Assembly (NCBI GenBank): GCA_029263395.1
Contig: JAJCXO010000018.1
Coordinates: 1-64,000 of the forward strand
DNA length: 64,000 bases
Reading direction: 5' to 3'
DNA from: Acidobacteriota bacterium
GTDB lineage: Bacteria; Acidobacteriota; Thermoanaerobaculia; Multivoradales; J023
Part shown: piece by piece, positions 26,568 through 36,393 of the stretch
How the letters are laid out: every line of letters begins with the position of its first letter
Position numbering within the stretch: position 1 is the stretch's first letter
Notes under the pieces: model-generated
What the model was told of the DNA's origin: nothing
What the model saw: the letters and a program-made list of their open reading frames with translations, nothing else
Database searches by the model: none
Translations under genes and position numbers: made by a program

Positions 26568-27806
26568 GTGGCCAGTTTCGCCCGAGTCTTCATGATTTTG
26601 TGCCTCTTCGCCGTCTCGACACAGCTCGTCGTGTCGACGGAGCCGCTCAACGCTCAACCGCCCGCTGATCTCGAACTGAATTCACTTGGCATATCCGTCT
26701 CCACACCGCTCGCCGTGCGCCATGCCAACGATGGCACCAATCGGCTATTCATCGTCGAGCGTGAAGGGACCATCCTGATCTACACACCCGGGACCGGCCT
26801 TCTACCCTCACCGTTCCTCAACATCGTGGCCCAGGTCGACACCTTTTTTGAAGGTGGCCTGCTCGGTCTTGCGTTCCACCCCAACTTCTCGACCAACGGC
26901 TACTTCTACGTCAACTACACCCGAGACGGCACCGGCGGTGACTCCCTGGAAACAGTCATCGAACGATTTGAGGTTTCGGCCGGCAATCCCGATGATGCGG
27001 ACGAGCTGTCTGGAGTCGAGATCCTGACCGTCGGTCAGCCAGCGGGTAATCACAACGGCGGCGATATTCACTTCGGTCCGGACGGTTTCCTTTACATCGG
27101 TATGGGCGACGGCGGAGCCAGCAGCGCCACCTCACAGGCGGCAACCAACCTGCTCGGCAAGATGCTGCGCATTGACCCCTGCGACACTGTCACCTGCACG
27201 CCGCCGTACACGATCCCGCCGGACAATCCTTTTATCGGCGAACCCGAGAGCGACGAGATTTGGGCGATCGGCTTTCGTAATCCCTACCGTTGGAGCTTCG
27301 ATCGCGACACCGGCGACCTGTTGATCGCCGACGTCGGCTCAGGTTCTCGGGAAGAGGTATCTTTCGAAGCCGCTGGCAGTGCCGGCGGGCTCAACTACGG
27401 TTGGAACTGTCGTGAAGGAGACATTGGCGGACCTGGCGGCTGCACCGGCACCTTCGTCGACCCGGTCATGGTCTATCCTCATACGATGGACAACTGCTCG
27501 ATTACCGGCGGGTTCCGTTACCGGGGCTGTATTCAAGGCCTTCAGGGCACCTACATTTTCGCCGATTTCTGTACCTCCAAAGTCTATTTCGGTACCGAGG
27601 ACACCCCCGGCAACTGGAGCTTCACCGAATGGGACGACCTGTCGGGCAGCGTCTTTGGCTTTGGTGAAGACGAAGATGGCGAGGTCTACCTCCTACAAAG
27701 TAGCACCGTAAATCGCTTCGAGAGCGCCAGTGACTGTCTGGTCGGAGATCCTGTGATCTTCGAAGACGGATTCGAGTCCGGCGATACCACGGCTTGGGGC
27801 GCGTGA
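26568..27806 (+). CDS. PQQ-dependent sugar dehydrogenase-like protein
   Basis: Starts with GTG after TTGGAGGAATT and a signal peptide (FMILCLFAVSTQLVVS). The 412-residue protein shows glucose/sorbosone dehydrogenase (GSDH) beta-propeller motifs: FIVEREGTILIY, GLLGLAFHPNFSTNGYFYVN, NHNGGDIHFGPDGFLYIGMG and EIWAIGFRNPYRWSFD. The family oxidises aldoses in the periplasm with PQQ, passing electrons to a carrier. No PQQ biosynthesis gene is nearby, so the cofactor would come from elsewhere. The C-terminus ends FEDGFESGDTTAWGA, a short tail motif worth noting as a possible export or sorting tag. Confidence 0.9.
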   Translation: MASFARVFMILCLFAVSTQLVVSTEPLNAQPPADLELNSLGISVSTPLAVRHANDGTNRLFIVEREGTILIYTPGTGLLPSPFLNIVAQVDTFFEGGLLGLAFHPNFSTNGYFYVNYTRDGTGGDSLETVIERFEVSAGNPDDADELSGVEILTVGQPAGNHNGGDIHFGPDGFLYIGMGDGGASSATSQAATNLLGKMLRIDPCDTVTCTPPYTIPPDNPFIGEPESDEIWAIGFRNPYRWSFDRDTGDLLIADVGSGSREEVSFEAAGSAGGLNYGWNCREGDIGGPGGCTGTFVDPVMVYPHTMDNCSITGGFRYRGCIQGLQGTYIFADFCTSKVYFGTEDTPGNWSFTEWDDLSGSVFGFGEDEDGEVYLLQSSTVNRFESASDCLVGDPVIFEDGFESGDTTAWGA

Positions 27807-27869
27807 TCCGGCTCAGGCCACGATAGAAGCTGCACCGCTGGCAGCGAGGCTGACTATAATCGTCCAGGT

Positions 27870-30149
27870 ATGCTGAAACGATTCAGTCAGTCTTCGCTAG
27901 CCGCTGTGGCGTCGGTTGCAGTCCTGCAAGCTACCGCGTGGCTGGCGCCACCATCCGCCGCCGCCGCCGAAGACCCAACTGCGCCACTGACTCGGGCGAT
28001 CGCTGCCGCCGAAAGCAGTTTGCGTCTGAACGAAAGTCAGATGGCCGAGAGCAGTTATCGCTCGGCGCTGCTCGAAGGCTGGCTGCTGATCGGCGCCCTG
28101 GAGATTGCTGACCTGGATCTGGTCGCAGCCCAGGCAGCGTACGAAACCGCGGCAAGCTCGACAGCCGATCGAAGCGGAGCGCAGCTCCGGCTAGCGCTTG
28201 TGCATCTGCGGCGAGACGAAGCACCAACAGCCATCCAGCTGCTCACTGGCTTGGTCGCACGCCATCCAGAACGCTTGTATGTCCGGCGCCTCCTCGCCCA
28301 AGCATTGGTGAATGACGGTCGACCAGGACAAGCGGTGCAAGAGCTGACCGAGGCACACGTCATAGCCCCCGACAATGCCGAAATCACCTTCAACCTAGCG
28401 ACTGGACACCTCCGCCTCGGCGAGGTCTCGGCTGCCGAGGAGCTCTTCAACCTGGTGATCAGCCAGCGGCCAATTCCTCAGACGCATCTCTTGGTTGGCC
28501 GAATGTATGGTGATTTCCGTCATTTCGATCGTGCCAAGGCGGCCTTCAAGGCGGCGCTGGCTCTAGATCCGCAAGCTCAGCGCGCCCACTACTATCTCGG
28601 CACGATCGAACTTTTTGCCAAAGGTCGTGATGGGCTGGAGGATGCGATCGAGTCGTTTCGAAAAGCCCTCGAAGCAGAGCCCCAGGATCCGCTGATCAAC
28701 CTTTATCTCGGTACCGCACAACTCTCGAGCCGACGCCTGGAAGAGGCGCTCCGCCCGCTCGAGATCGCGGCGGCTCACCCCTCGACGGCTATCGATGGCC
28801 TGCGTTTCCTCGGCGGCAGCCATCTCGGTCTAGACCAACACCCTGAAGCCGCCGACAAGCTAAGGTCCGCCCTCGAGTTGTCTCGAGAGCATCCGGTGAA
28901 TGATCGACAACTTTCCAACATCCACTACCAACTCGGACTTGCCCTGCGTCGCATGGGCTCTGCAGACGAGGCCAAAGTCCATTTCGAAACCGCCGAGAAG
29001 CTGTCAGGGAACCTGGTCGAAGATGAGCGCGAGGAGCTCACTCGGTTCCTGAACGATACGCAACGTCTGGAGTCCACACCCGACACGATCCAGCCACCCG
29101 CTGAAGTCACTTGGATCCTCAGCCTCAGCCCGACCCAGCGCAAAACACTGCGCTCCAGCGTCTCCCGGCAACTGGCGCGCACTTACCTCAATCTCGGCAT
29201 CCAACAAGTGCAGGCTGAGCGCCACCCTCGGGCGGCGAAGCTCTTTGAACAGGGACGGGCGATCGTCCCCGATTTCCCTCAGCTTCAGCAGGCTTTGGGC
29301 GCCGCCTACTTCAATTCCCAGCAATTCCAGCTGGCCTTGGAACCCTTGTCTCAGGCCCTGACTGCCGATCCCGGAAATCCCAACCTGCGCCGCATGACCG
29401 GCCTCGCGTTCTTCAACGCTGAAGCCTACCCCCGAGCCGTCGAGCTGCTGCGCGATGACAAGCAGCGGCAGACCAACCCATCGCTGCAGTACGCCTATGG
29501 CCTAGCTTTGGTGCGCAGCGGCCAAGGCGCCGAAGCACAGCGCGTCTTCGACCAGTTGCTGCGAGACAACAGTGACTGGGCCGAGTTGCATGTCGTCATG
29601 GGTCAGGCTTATGGCCAACAAGGCAACTACCACTCGGCGTTCGCCTCCTTGCACCGCGCCCTAGAGCTCAAGGCCACTGTCGCCGAAGCTCAGGCGACCC
29701 TCGGTGACCTTTATCTTCGCCAGGGAAAGCTCGAGCAGGCCGAAAGGGCGTTTCGTGCCGAGCTTTTGAGCCAGCCACAAGATCTGCAGTCTCGTTATCG
29801 TCTGGCAACCGTTTTGGATCTCAGTCGACAGCCAGCGCTAGCCGTGGCAGAGCTCGAAAAAGTGCTCGAGGTCCAGCCCGATTTTGCAGACGCCCGATAT
29901 TTGTTGGGCAAAATCCTACTCGCTGGCGGACAGGCCGAACAGGCTTCGGCCCACCTCGAGGCGGCGGCTCAGCTGTCGCCAGAAGATCCCAATATCTTCT
30001 ACCAGCTCGGCCAAGCGTATGCCCGCCAGGACCGAAAGGAGCTGGCTCAGCAACAATTCGAGATCTTCCGGACCCTCAAAAGCGCGCAACGAGCCGATGG
30101 TTCTGCTGGCATCGAGGACCCAGGCGACAAACCGGATTCTGGCCGATGA
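27870..30149 (+). CDS. Large TPR-repeat protein
   Basis: The 759-residue protein begins with a hydrophobic segment (VASVAVLQATAWLAPPSAAAA), a likely signal peptide, and is built of about 15-18 TPR units with family residues (for example AHYYLGTIELFAKGRDG, YLGTAQLSSRRLEEALRPLE and YQLGQAYARQDRKELAQQQF). It overlaps the next TPR gene by four bases (ATGA), so both belong to one operon with the CRTAC1 protein. It is probably a periplasmic scaffold of a multi-protein surface or secretion system; the exact role is unknown. Confidence 0.88.
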   Translation: MLKRFSQSSLAAVASVAVLQATAWLAPPSAAAAEDPTAPLTRAIAAAESSLRLNESQMAESSYRSALLEGWLLIGALEIADLDLVAAQAAYETAASSTADRSGAQLRLALVHLRRDEAPTAIQLLTGLVARHPERLYVRRLLAQALVNDGRPGQAVQELTEAHVIAPDNAEITFNLATGHLRLGEVSAAEELFNLVISQRPIPQTHLLVGRMYGDFRHFDRAKAAFKAALALDPQAQRAHYYLGTIELFAKGRDGLEDAIESFRKALEAEPQDPLINLYLGTAQLSSRRLEEALRPLEIAAAHPSTAIDGLRFLGGSHLGLDQHPEAADKLRSALELSREHPVNDRQLSNIHYQLGLALRRMGSADEAKVHFETAEKLSGNLVEDEREELTRFLNDTQRLESTPDTIQPPAEVTWILSLSPTQRKTLRSSVSRQLARTYLNLGIQQVQAERHPRAAKLFEQGRAIVPDFPQLQQALGAAYFNSQQFQLALEPLSQALTADPGNPNLRRMTGLAFFNAEAYPRAVELLRDDKQRQTNPSLQYAYGLALVRSGQGAEAQRVFDQLLRDNSDWAELHVVMGQAYGQQGNYHSAFASLHRALELKATVAEAQATLGDLYLRQGKLEQAERAFRAELLSQPQDLQSRYRLATVLDLSRQPALAVAELEKVLEVQPDFADARYLLGKILLAGGQAEQASAHLEAAAQLSPEDPNIFYQLGQAYARQDRKELAQQQFEIFRTLKSAQRADGSAGIEDPGDKPDSGR

Positions 30150-31408
30150 ACGTGCGACGAATCCTAACGCTGCTGTGGGTGATGTCGGCAATCACGCCAA
30201 CAGCGTCGCCAGCGGACACCACACCACAGGAGTTGCCAACGGCGTCCGAAATTCTCGAGATGATCGAGGCCAAACGCTGGCAGCCAGCCGAGCAAGCGTT
30301 GCGGGCGCTCTTGGCCCGTGAAGAAGCTCCCCAGGTCTACGACCTGCTGGGTATCGTCCACAGCCAACAGCGCCGGTTCAAAGAAGCCGAGCAAGCCTAT
30401 ACCCGGGCGCTCGAGCTCGACTCGGGGCTGCTTTCAGCACGTCAACACCTGGCTCGTCTCTACTTGTTGACCCAACGGGAAACCGAAGCGGCAACACAGC
30501 TCAGAGCAGCGGCAGCACAAGGTCCGTTGGAACGCGATCTGGCAACGAAACTGGCCACCCTCGAGCTTGCCGCAGGCAATGTCGCCAACGCTGAGTACCA
30601 GCTCCGTGATCTGGCCAACCGGTTCCAGTCGGTTCAGTCTCTTCTCAGCCTGGCACGCATCGCGGCCCGTCAAGGGCAAACCAACGGTGCACTCGAGCAC
30701 CTGCAACAAGCGCTCGAACTTGCCCCCAACTCAGAAGAAGTGCTCGCCACCAAGGCGCGCACCGCTCTTGCCGCGAGATTACCCGTACCGGCACTTATTG
30801 CTCTGGCTCCGCTGGTACGGATGCACCCGTCAGTACCCGAATATGCCTACATGCTGGGGGTGGCGCGGATGCAAGTGGGTGAACTGGCCGATGCGATCGA
30901 AGCGTTCGAAGCGGCCCTCGAGCTCGATCCGAAACGCGCATTGACCTTGATTGGCCTCGGCCTCGCCCTCAATCAGCAAAAACGACATGCAGAAGCCAAG
31001 GAAGTCCTGGTCAGAAGTCTGGGACTCGCCCCCGACAACATCGAGGCACTCGCCGCCCTAGCGGAGTCGAAGGCCGGGTTGACCGAACTCGACGCCGCCG
31101 AGCAGCATGCCCGACGTGCCCTCGCTCAGGATGCCAATCACGCTACCGCCAATCTTGCCCTCGGCATGGTCTGGATGCATCGAGGGAACTATGCTGAGGC
31201 CCGTGAAGTTTTGGCCAAAGTCATTCGATTGGACCCGAGATCGGCCAAGGCGCACTACCAACTCAGCCTCGCCTACGCTCGCTTGGGAGAACGAGAGGCT
31301 TCCCAGAAGCATCTCCAAATCTACCAAAACACATTGAAAGAAGATGTGGAGCATCTTTTGGCTGTGCGGCAGCAAATTGACCTCGACTCAGGAGACACAC
31401 CGCGTTGA
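30146..31408 (+). CDS. Second TPR-repeat protein
   Basis: Overlaps the upstream TPR gene by four bases (ATGA) and the downstream CRTAC1 gene by four. The 420 residues include a signal-like N-terminus (ILTLLWVMSAITPTASPADT) and tandem TPRs such as YDLLGIVHSQQRRFKEAEQA and ANLALGMVWMHRGNYAEARE. The last repeats end in YQLSLAYARLGEREASQKHL. The operon arrangement TPR-TPR-CRTAC1 is consistent with a jointly exported complex; function not known. Confidence 0.88.
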   Translation: MNVRRILTLLWVMSAITPTASPADTTPQELPTASEILEMIEAKRWQPAEQALRALLAREEAPQVYDLLGIVHSQQRRFKEAEQAYTRALELDSGLLSARQHLARLYLLTQRETEAATQLRAAAAQGPLERDLATKLATLELAAGNVANAEYQLRDLANRFQSVQSLLSLARIAARQGQTNGALEHLQQALELAPNSEEVLATKARTALAARLPVPALIALAPLVRMHPSVPEYAYMLGVARMQVGELADAIEAFEAALELDPKRALTLIGLGLALNQQKRHAEAKEVLVRSLGLAPDNIEALAALAESKAGLTELDAAEQHARRALAQDANHATANLALGMVWMHRGNYAEAREVLAKVIRLDPRSAKAHYQLSLAYARLGEREASQKHLQIYQNTLKEDVEHLLAVRQQIDLDSGDTPR

Positions 31409-33198
31409 AAACCCCGACGACGATGCTGATCTTGGCCACGATGCTGACCTTGACCATGATGTGGCCAATCGCCAGCTTGGCACAGGCGCCACAGGCACAA
31501 GCAAAAGGAAGCCAGGCAAAGGGAAGCCAGGCAACACAGTCGCCACCAACACCAGCTTCCGAGGTTCTTTTTCGCGATATCGCCGAGCAAGCCGGTGTCC
31601 AGTTCGAACACCGTTCAGCACCCGAGAAAAAGTACATTCTCGAGTCGATGGCCGGTGGCGTCGCGCTGCTCGATGTCAACAACGACGGTTGGCTCGACAT
31701 CTACTTGGTGAATTCCCTGACGGTTGCCACCGCCAGCCAAACGAAAACAGCCCCCAGCGCGTTGTACCTCAACAAGGGCCTCGGGGCCGACGGCGAGCTG
31801 ACCTTCGAGAACATTGCGTCTAAGGCAGGAGTCGCTTACCCCGGTTGGGGTATGGGGGTCTGTGTTGCCGATGTCGATGGCGATGGCTGGCAAGACTTCT
31901 ATGTCACCGCGGTCGGCAGTAATCATCTCTACCGCAACCAAGGTGACGGCACCTTCATCGACACCACTCGCGCCAGTGGCCTCGGCGCCGGTGGCTGGTC
32001 GACGGGCTGCGGTTTTGCCGACTACGATCGCGATGGTCATCTCGATCTTTTTGTGAGTCGTTACGTCGAAGTTGATCTCGACAACCTGCCGGTTTTTGGC
32101 CAAGGAAAAACCTGCCAGTTCCGGGGTATTGCCGTCCAGTGCGGCCCACGCGGTCTACCTGGCACTACCGATCTGCTGTTCCACAACGACGGCAACGGCC
32201 ACTTCACCGACGTCAGCAAGCAGGCGGGAGTTGATGATCCGGATGGTTATTTTGGCCTGGGGATCGCTTGGTTCGACTTCAACAGCGATGGGTGGCTCGA
32301 CCTTTTTGTCGCCAACGACTCGAATCCCAACTTCTTCTATGAAAACAAGGGTAAGGGACGTTTCGAGGAAGCAGCTTTTCCACTTGGCGTGGCGGTGAGC
32401 GAAGATGGTGGCGAACAAGGTGGCATGGGGGTCGCCATCGGCGACTACGAGAATAAGGGCCGCCCGGACCTCTTCGTGACCAACTTTGCCGAAGAGTACA
32501 ACGCTCTCTATCAGAACAAAGGCGACTACTTCACCGATGTGTCGTTCCGCTCTGCCAGCGCTCCAGCGAGCCTCCCCTTCGTCGGCTGGGGCACCGCTTT
32601 CCTCGATTTCGACAACGACGGCTGGCTTGATCTGATCGTTGTCAACGGTCATGTTTACCCACAGCTGGACAACGCTAATCTCGGTGCCTCAGCCGCGTAT
32701 CGTCAACGTCGACTGCTCTATCGCAACTTGGGTCTAGCCAGCCCGGGCGCGGTCAAGAGCGTGTTGTTCGAAGAGGTTGCGGGCCGTTTTGGACCTATCC
32801 TCACTGACGAACGCGTCAGTCGCGGACTTGCAGTCGGTGATCTCGACAACGATGGTCGCCTCGATGTCGTGATCAACAACCTCGGTGGCAAAGCCCAGGT
32901 GCTGCACAATCAAATGGCGACAGCCAGCAACTGGTTGCTGGTCAAGCTCACCGGCAAGGCCAAGCTGACGAGCGCCATCGGCGCCACCGTCACCGTGCGC
33001 ACCGGCGAGCTGACCCAGAGTCGCATCGTTCGCAGCGGTACCGGTTATCTGTCACAGGACGACCTGCGCCAGCACTTCGGCCTCGGCACGGCGTCGAAGG
33101 TCGACGCCCTCGAAGTCCGGTGGCCGAGTGGATCGATCACCAAGAGAACGAACATCGACGCCAACCGCTTGATTGTGATCGCAGAAGACGCCTCCTGA
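31405..33198 (+). CDS. CRTAC1-family FG-GAP/VCBS repeat protein with ASPIC/UnbV domain
   Basis: The likely start is TTG at 31405, overlapping the previous stop. It has a signal peptide (MLTLTMMWPIASLAQA) and then a beta-propeller of FG-GAP/VCBS repeats with Ca-binding loops of the DVNNDGWLDIYLVN type (also DVDGDGWQDFYVTA, DYDRDGHLDLFVSR, DFNSDGWLDLFVAN, DFDNDGWLDLIVVN, DLDNDGRLDVVINN). The C-terminal ASPIC/UnbV domain is recognisable (NWLLVKLTGKAKLTSAIGAT; ALEVRWPSGSITKRT). A short Lys/Gln/Gly repeat (SQAKGSQAKGSQA) lies after the signal peptide. Extracellular or periplasmic calcium-binding protein; partners are probably the two TPR proteins. Confidence 0.9.
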   Translation: MKTPTTMLILATMLTLTMMWPIASLAQAPQAQAKGSQAKGSQATQSPPTPASEVLFRDIAEQAGVQFEHRSAPEKKYILESMAGGVALLDVNNDGWLDIYLVNSLTVATASQTKTAPSALYLNKGLGADGELTFENIASKAGVAYPGWGMGVCVADVDGDGWQDFYVTAVGSNHLYRNQGDGTFIDTTRASGLGAGGWSTGCGFADYDRDGHLDLFVSRYVEVDLDNLPVFGQGKTCQFRGIAVQCGPRGLPGTTDLLFHNDGNGHFTDVSKQAGVDDPDGYFGLGIAWFDFNSDGWLDLFVANDSNPNFFYENKGKGRFEEAAFPLGVAVSEDGGEQGGMGVAIGDYENKGRPDLFVTNFAEEYNALYQNKGDYFTDVSFRSASAPASLPFVGWGTAFLDFDNDGWLDLIVVNGHVYPQLDNANLGASAAYRQRRLLYRNLGLASPGAVKSVLFEEVAGRFGPILTDERVSRGLAVGDLDNDGRLDVVINNLGGKAQVLHNQMATASNWLLVKLTGKAKLTSAIGATVTVRTGELTQSRIVRSGTGYLSQDDLRQHFGLGTASKVDALEVRWPSGSITKRTNIDANRLIVIAEDAS

Positions 33199-33236
33199 GC
33201 TGACCTCGCAAGGCGGTAAGATACCCCTCAGCGCCA

Positions 33237-34007
33237 ATGATCAACCGTTACATTTTGAATCCGTTCTTTCTCGACGAGCCGATGTCGGGTCTCGAGGAGT
33301 TAGCCAAACCTGGCTGGCATATCAATCGGGCCGAGCTGCCCGAGAGCACGATGCAGACTCGTATGTCGGCGATCCATCAACCTCTCGCCAGCCGGGTAGC
33401 CGAAACCTTACGGCAGGGTGAGCGTCCGATCACGGTGGCCGGCGATTGCTGCGCCGCGCTGCCGGTTGCAGCCGGTCTAGAACACGCAGGCATCAACCCG
33501 ATTCTTATCTGGCTCGACGCCCACGGGGATTTCAATACCTGGGATACAACCCCGAGCGGCTTCATCGGCGGCATGCCGCTCGCCATGCTGGTCGGTTACG
33601 GCGACGGAACGTTGATGGATGCGCTGAACCAACGCAGCCTGCCGGCAGACCGGGTGATCCTGACGGATGCCCGTGACTTGGACCCAGCCGAGCAGACGCT
33701 GCTTGCCCAAACTGCCGTGCGTCATCTGTCAGACCCCCGCGTTTTACTCTCCGCCACGTTGCCGCAGGGTCCAACGTGGGTCCATTTTGATGTCGACATT
33801 ATCGACCCCCGCGATGCTCCGAGCGTCCTCTACCCAGCACCAGGAGGGCTGAGCGCGGCTCGGCTTGCAAAGATCTTTCGCAGCCTGGTGCAACAGCGTG
33901 AGATTGTTGCCGTATCTATGTCCACCTGGGCGCCGGAACAGGATACCGATGGCCATACTCGCGACGTCTGTCTCCGGCTCCTGAGCGCGCTGACCGGCTC
34001 TCCCTGA
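33237..34007 (+). CDS. Arginase/agmatinase (ureohydrolase)-family protein
   Basis: 256 residues with the ureohydrolase fold. Metal motifs IWLDAHGDFNT (DAHXD) and VHFDVDIIDPRDAPSV (DXD) are intact. The first motif, usually GGDH, reads AGDCCAAL, so the His ligand is replaced by Cys. Families with GGDC exist among arginase-like proteins, so activity may persist with an altered metal site or substrate. It starts with ATG 33237, only 38 bp after the CRTAC1 stop, but it looks like an independent cytoplasmic enzyme. No arginine-metabolism neighbour helps to name the substrate. Confidence 0.82.
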   Translation: MINRYILNPFFLDEPMSGLEELAKPGWHINRAELPESTMQTRMSAIHQPLASRVAETLRQGERPITVAGDCCAALPVAAGLEHAGINPILIWLDAHGDFNTWDTTPSGFIGGMPLAMLVGYGDGTLMDALNQRSLPADRVILTDARDLDPAEQTLLAQTAVRHLSDPRVLLSATLPQGPTWVHFDVDIIDPRDAPSVLYPAPGGLSAARLAKIFRSLVQQREIVAVSMSTWAPEQDTDGHTRDVCLRLLSALTGSP

Positions 34008-34037
34008 GCACATCACATCAGCACTACGGCAATCTAT

Positions 34038-34092
34038 TTGGCAAGGGAGTGTTCTTTGTCTACAATAGCGCCACTCACTGAAACGTTTTAGT
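34038..34092 (+). promoter_or_regulatory. Promoter and LacI-type operator of the ROK kinase
   Basis: TTGGCA (34038-34043), a 17-bp spacer and TACAAT (34061-34066) form a good sigma-70 promoter. The 16-bp palindrome ACTGAAACGTTTTAGT (34077-34092) starts about where transcription should begin. It has a central ACGT and only one mismatched symmetric pair. It resembles the operator at 23279-23292, so the LacI-family protein at 23403 is the best candidate regulator. Confidence 0.75.
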
Positions 34093-34153
34093 TGATCAGC
34101 TCCGGGGAGAGCTTTACTCGGAGTCGGCTAAAGAAAGTCAGACTCGAAGATTC

Positions 34154-34978
34154 ATGTCAGCCAAGAAAGCTGAGCCCCAGTACGTATTGGGCATCGACAT
34201 CGGCGGCAGTGGCATCAAAGGTGCCCCGGTGGATGTCTGCCAAGGAAGGTTGTTGGCGGATCGGCTGCGCATACCAACCCCCAAGCCGGCCGAACCCGAA
34301 GCGGTTGCCGACGTTGTCAGTCAATTGGTAGACCATTTCGAGTGGTCGGGCCCCATCGGTTGTGCCTTCCCAGCGGTGATCAAAGCCGGAGTGACCGCCA
34401 CCGCCGCCAATATTGATGAAAGCTGGATCGGATTTGACGCCCAGAGCCTGTTCGAAAGCCGAACCAACTGCCCGGTCTCACTGACCAACGATGCGGATGC
34501 TGCGGGAGTCGCTGAAATGCTGTTCGGGGCCGGACGAGGCCATTCCGGACTGGTCATCCTGCTGACCCTTGGCACCGGTATCGGTAGTGCAATCTTCATC
34601 GACGGCCATCTCGTTCCCAACACCGAACTCGGTCACCTCATCATCCGCGGCAAGAAGGCTGAACATCGCGCCTCGGCTCGAGTCCGAACCGAAAATGATT
34701 GGAGCTGGCAGCAGTGGGCTCGCCGGCTCGACGAAGTATTGTGCAACGTCGCCGCGCTCCTCAATCCTGACCTCTTCATCCTCGGTGGCGGCGTCAGTAA
34801 GAAGCACGCCAAGTATCTCCCCTACCTGACAATGGACGTACCGGTTGTACCCGCCGAGCTGAAAAATAACGCAGGTATAGTCGGCGCGGCGCTCGCCTGC
34901 CCGAGCTTCACAAATTCGGGTCCGGGAGACCAGAAAACAACGGCGCGTCAAACCCTGCTGCAGGCTGTACCGAGCTGA
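34154..34978 (+). CDS. ROK-family glucokinase (polyphosphate-glucokinase-like)
   Basis: The 274-residue protein starts [18 protein letters not shown] (phosphate-1), followed by [18 protein letters not shown] and [20 protein letters not shown], and ends with [10 protein letters not shown]. The fold and length match polyphosphate/ATP glucokinases of the ROK family, which phosphorylate glucose after import. The promoter carries the LacI-type operator, linking it to the glycan locus 11 kb upstream. The Shine-Dalgarno is weak. A small monosaccharide other than glucose cannot be excluded. Confidence 0.88.
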   Translation: MSAKKAEPQYVLGIDIGGSGIKGAPVDVCQGRLLADRLRIPTPKPAEPEAVADVVSQLVDHFEWSGPIGCAFPAVIKAGVTATAANIDESWIGFDAQSLFESRTNCPVSLTNDADAAGVAEMLFGAGRGHSGLVILLTLGTGIGSAIFIDGHLVPNTELGHLIIRGKKAEHRASARVRTENDWSWQQWARRLDEVLCNVAALLNPDLFILGGGVSKKHAKYLPYLTMDVPVVPAELKNNAGIVGAALACPSFTNSGPGDQKTTARQTLLQAVPS

Positions 34979-34989
34979 GAAGCCAAGGC

Positions 34990-36393
34990 TCAGCCTTGAC
35001 CGACCGGAAGCCGCACTGAAAAAGCCGTCCGACCAGGTTCCGACTCGACGGTGATCTCGCCATCGTGTTGGACGATAATGCGCTGCACGATATCCAGTCC
35101 GAGACCGGTCCCTTCACCGACCGCTTTGGTGGTGTAAAAAGGATCGAAGATACGAGCCTGATGCTCTTCGGAGATGCCGCTGCCGTTGTCGATGACTCGG
35201 ACAAAAGCCGAGCAGCCATCGTGCTCAGTACGGATCTCCAACCTGCCGCCAGGGGCCATGGCGTCGACCGCATTGTCGATCAGGTTGGTCCAGACTTGGT
35301 TGATCTCACTCACCTGGACGGAGACTGCCGGCATCTCCTGAGCGTATTCGCGCTGCAGCTGGACTTCTTTATTCTTGAGCTTGTGCCCCATCATGGTCAG
35401 CGTCGAATCGAGCCCTTGATGAATGTCGGCCGGAGCCTTGTCCGGATTCTGATCCATGTGCGAATAACTCTTGACCGAGCTCACCAACTCGGAGATCCGC
35501 GCTGACGCGGCACTGACTTGCGACAACAACTGACGAGCGGCCAAACCGCTGCCGATCCACGCCAATGCATCAGCCACCGCGGCCTCTGGAAGACAACCGC
35601 AACTGTCACGAACCGCTGTCAACTCGATTCCGGCATCGATAAACGCCTCCGCCAACATCCAGGCATCCTCAACTCCCTGCTCGTCGAGCCAGTCCCCGAG
35701 CTCATCTTCGCGATCACTCCGCTCGAGGGTCGAAAGCTGACCGTCAGTTGCACCAGGCTGCCCCATCTCACGCAGGGACGCGATCGACCGGACCTGTTCG
35801 GGCTCGAGCCGATGCTCGGCCAGTCTCGCCACCAAGGCATTCGAGGTCTGTAACCGTTGTGACAATTCGTCAGCAGCTCGTTGAACCGCCGCCGCTGGAT
35901 TGTTTAGCTCGTGGGACAACCCCGCCGCTAGTTTACCGAGAGCCATCATCTTTTCGCGCTGCTCGGCAATCCGGGTACCTTCGCGAATCCGATCTGAGAG
36001 GATACCGACAAGTCGATAACCCAGCTCTGGAATCTGCTGCAACATATCAGGGAAATCCCGACTCGCGATCCGCAGAACCCGCGTCGGCTCGGTCGCCACC
36101 GTCTTGCCAGTAAACTCGGTCATGCGAGAAAACGGCAGCATGCCCAACACGCCGTTGCGCCACGAGGAGTCGATATTCAAGGTTTGACCGGCGATGTCGA
36201 AATACATCTGCAGCCTCCCCTGGAGCACGACGAACATGGCGTCGGCTGGCTTCCCCGCCGTCCACACCGAACCGCCTTTTTCGAGTTCGAGACAGGTAGC
36301 ATGCTCGATCAGCCACTCCAATTGACAGTCGCTGAGACCCTCGAAGATCTCGTTGTGACGCAGATCCTCAGCACAGACGGCGGACAAGCTCAT
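34990..36393 (-). CDS. Sensor histidine kinase with cyclic-nucleotide-binding domain
   Basis: ATG 36393 with AAAGGAG upstream is preferred over an ATG ten codons earlier. The N-terminus (about 12-125) is a cNMP-binding beta-barrel (IFEGLSDCQLEWLIEHATCL; MFVVLQGRLQMYF). Then come a helical linker and a dimerisation/phosphoacceptor segment with GLSHELNNPAAAV. The HATPase domain has N-box NLIDNAVDAM, DNGSGI and GTGLGLDIVQR. No transmembrane segment, so it is cytosolic. It is divergent from the response regulator fused to a reductase-like protein (195-bp gap), its likely partner. Confidence 0.9.
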   Translation of the reverse strand: MSLSAVCAEDLRHNEIFEGLSDCQLEWLIEHATCLELEKGGSVWTAGKPADAMFVVLQGRLQMYFDIAGQTLNIDSSWRNGVLGMLPFSRMTEFTGKTVATEPTRVLRIASRDFPDMLQQIPELGYRLVGILSDRIREGTRIAEQREKMMALGKLAAGLSHELNNPAAAVQRAADELSQRLQTSNALVARLAEHRLEPEQVRSIASLREMGQPGATDGQLSTLERSDREDELGDWLDEQGVEDAWMLAEAFIDAGIELTAVRDSCGCLPEAAVADALAWIGSGLAARQLLSQVSAASARISELVSSVKSYSHMDQNPDKAPADIHQGLDSTLTMMGHKLKNKEVQLQREYAQEMPAVSVQVSEINQVWTNLIDNAVDAMAPGGRLEIRTEHDGCSAFVRVIDNGSGISEEHQARIFDPFYTTKAVGEGTGLGLDIVQRIIVQHDGEITVESEPGRTAFSVRLPVGQG

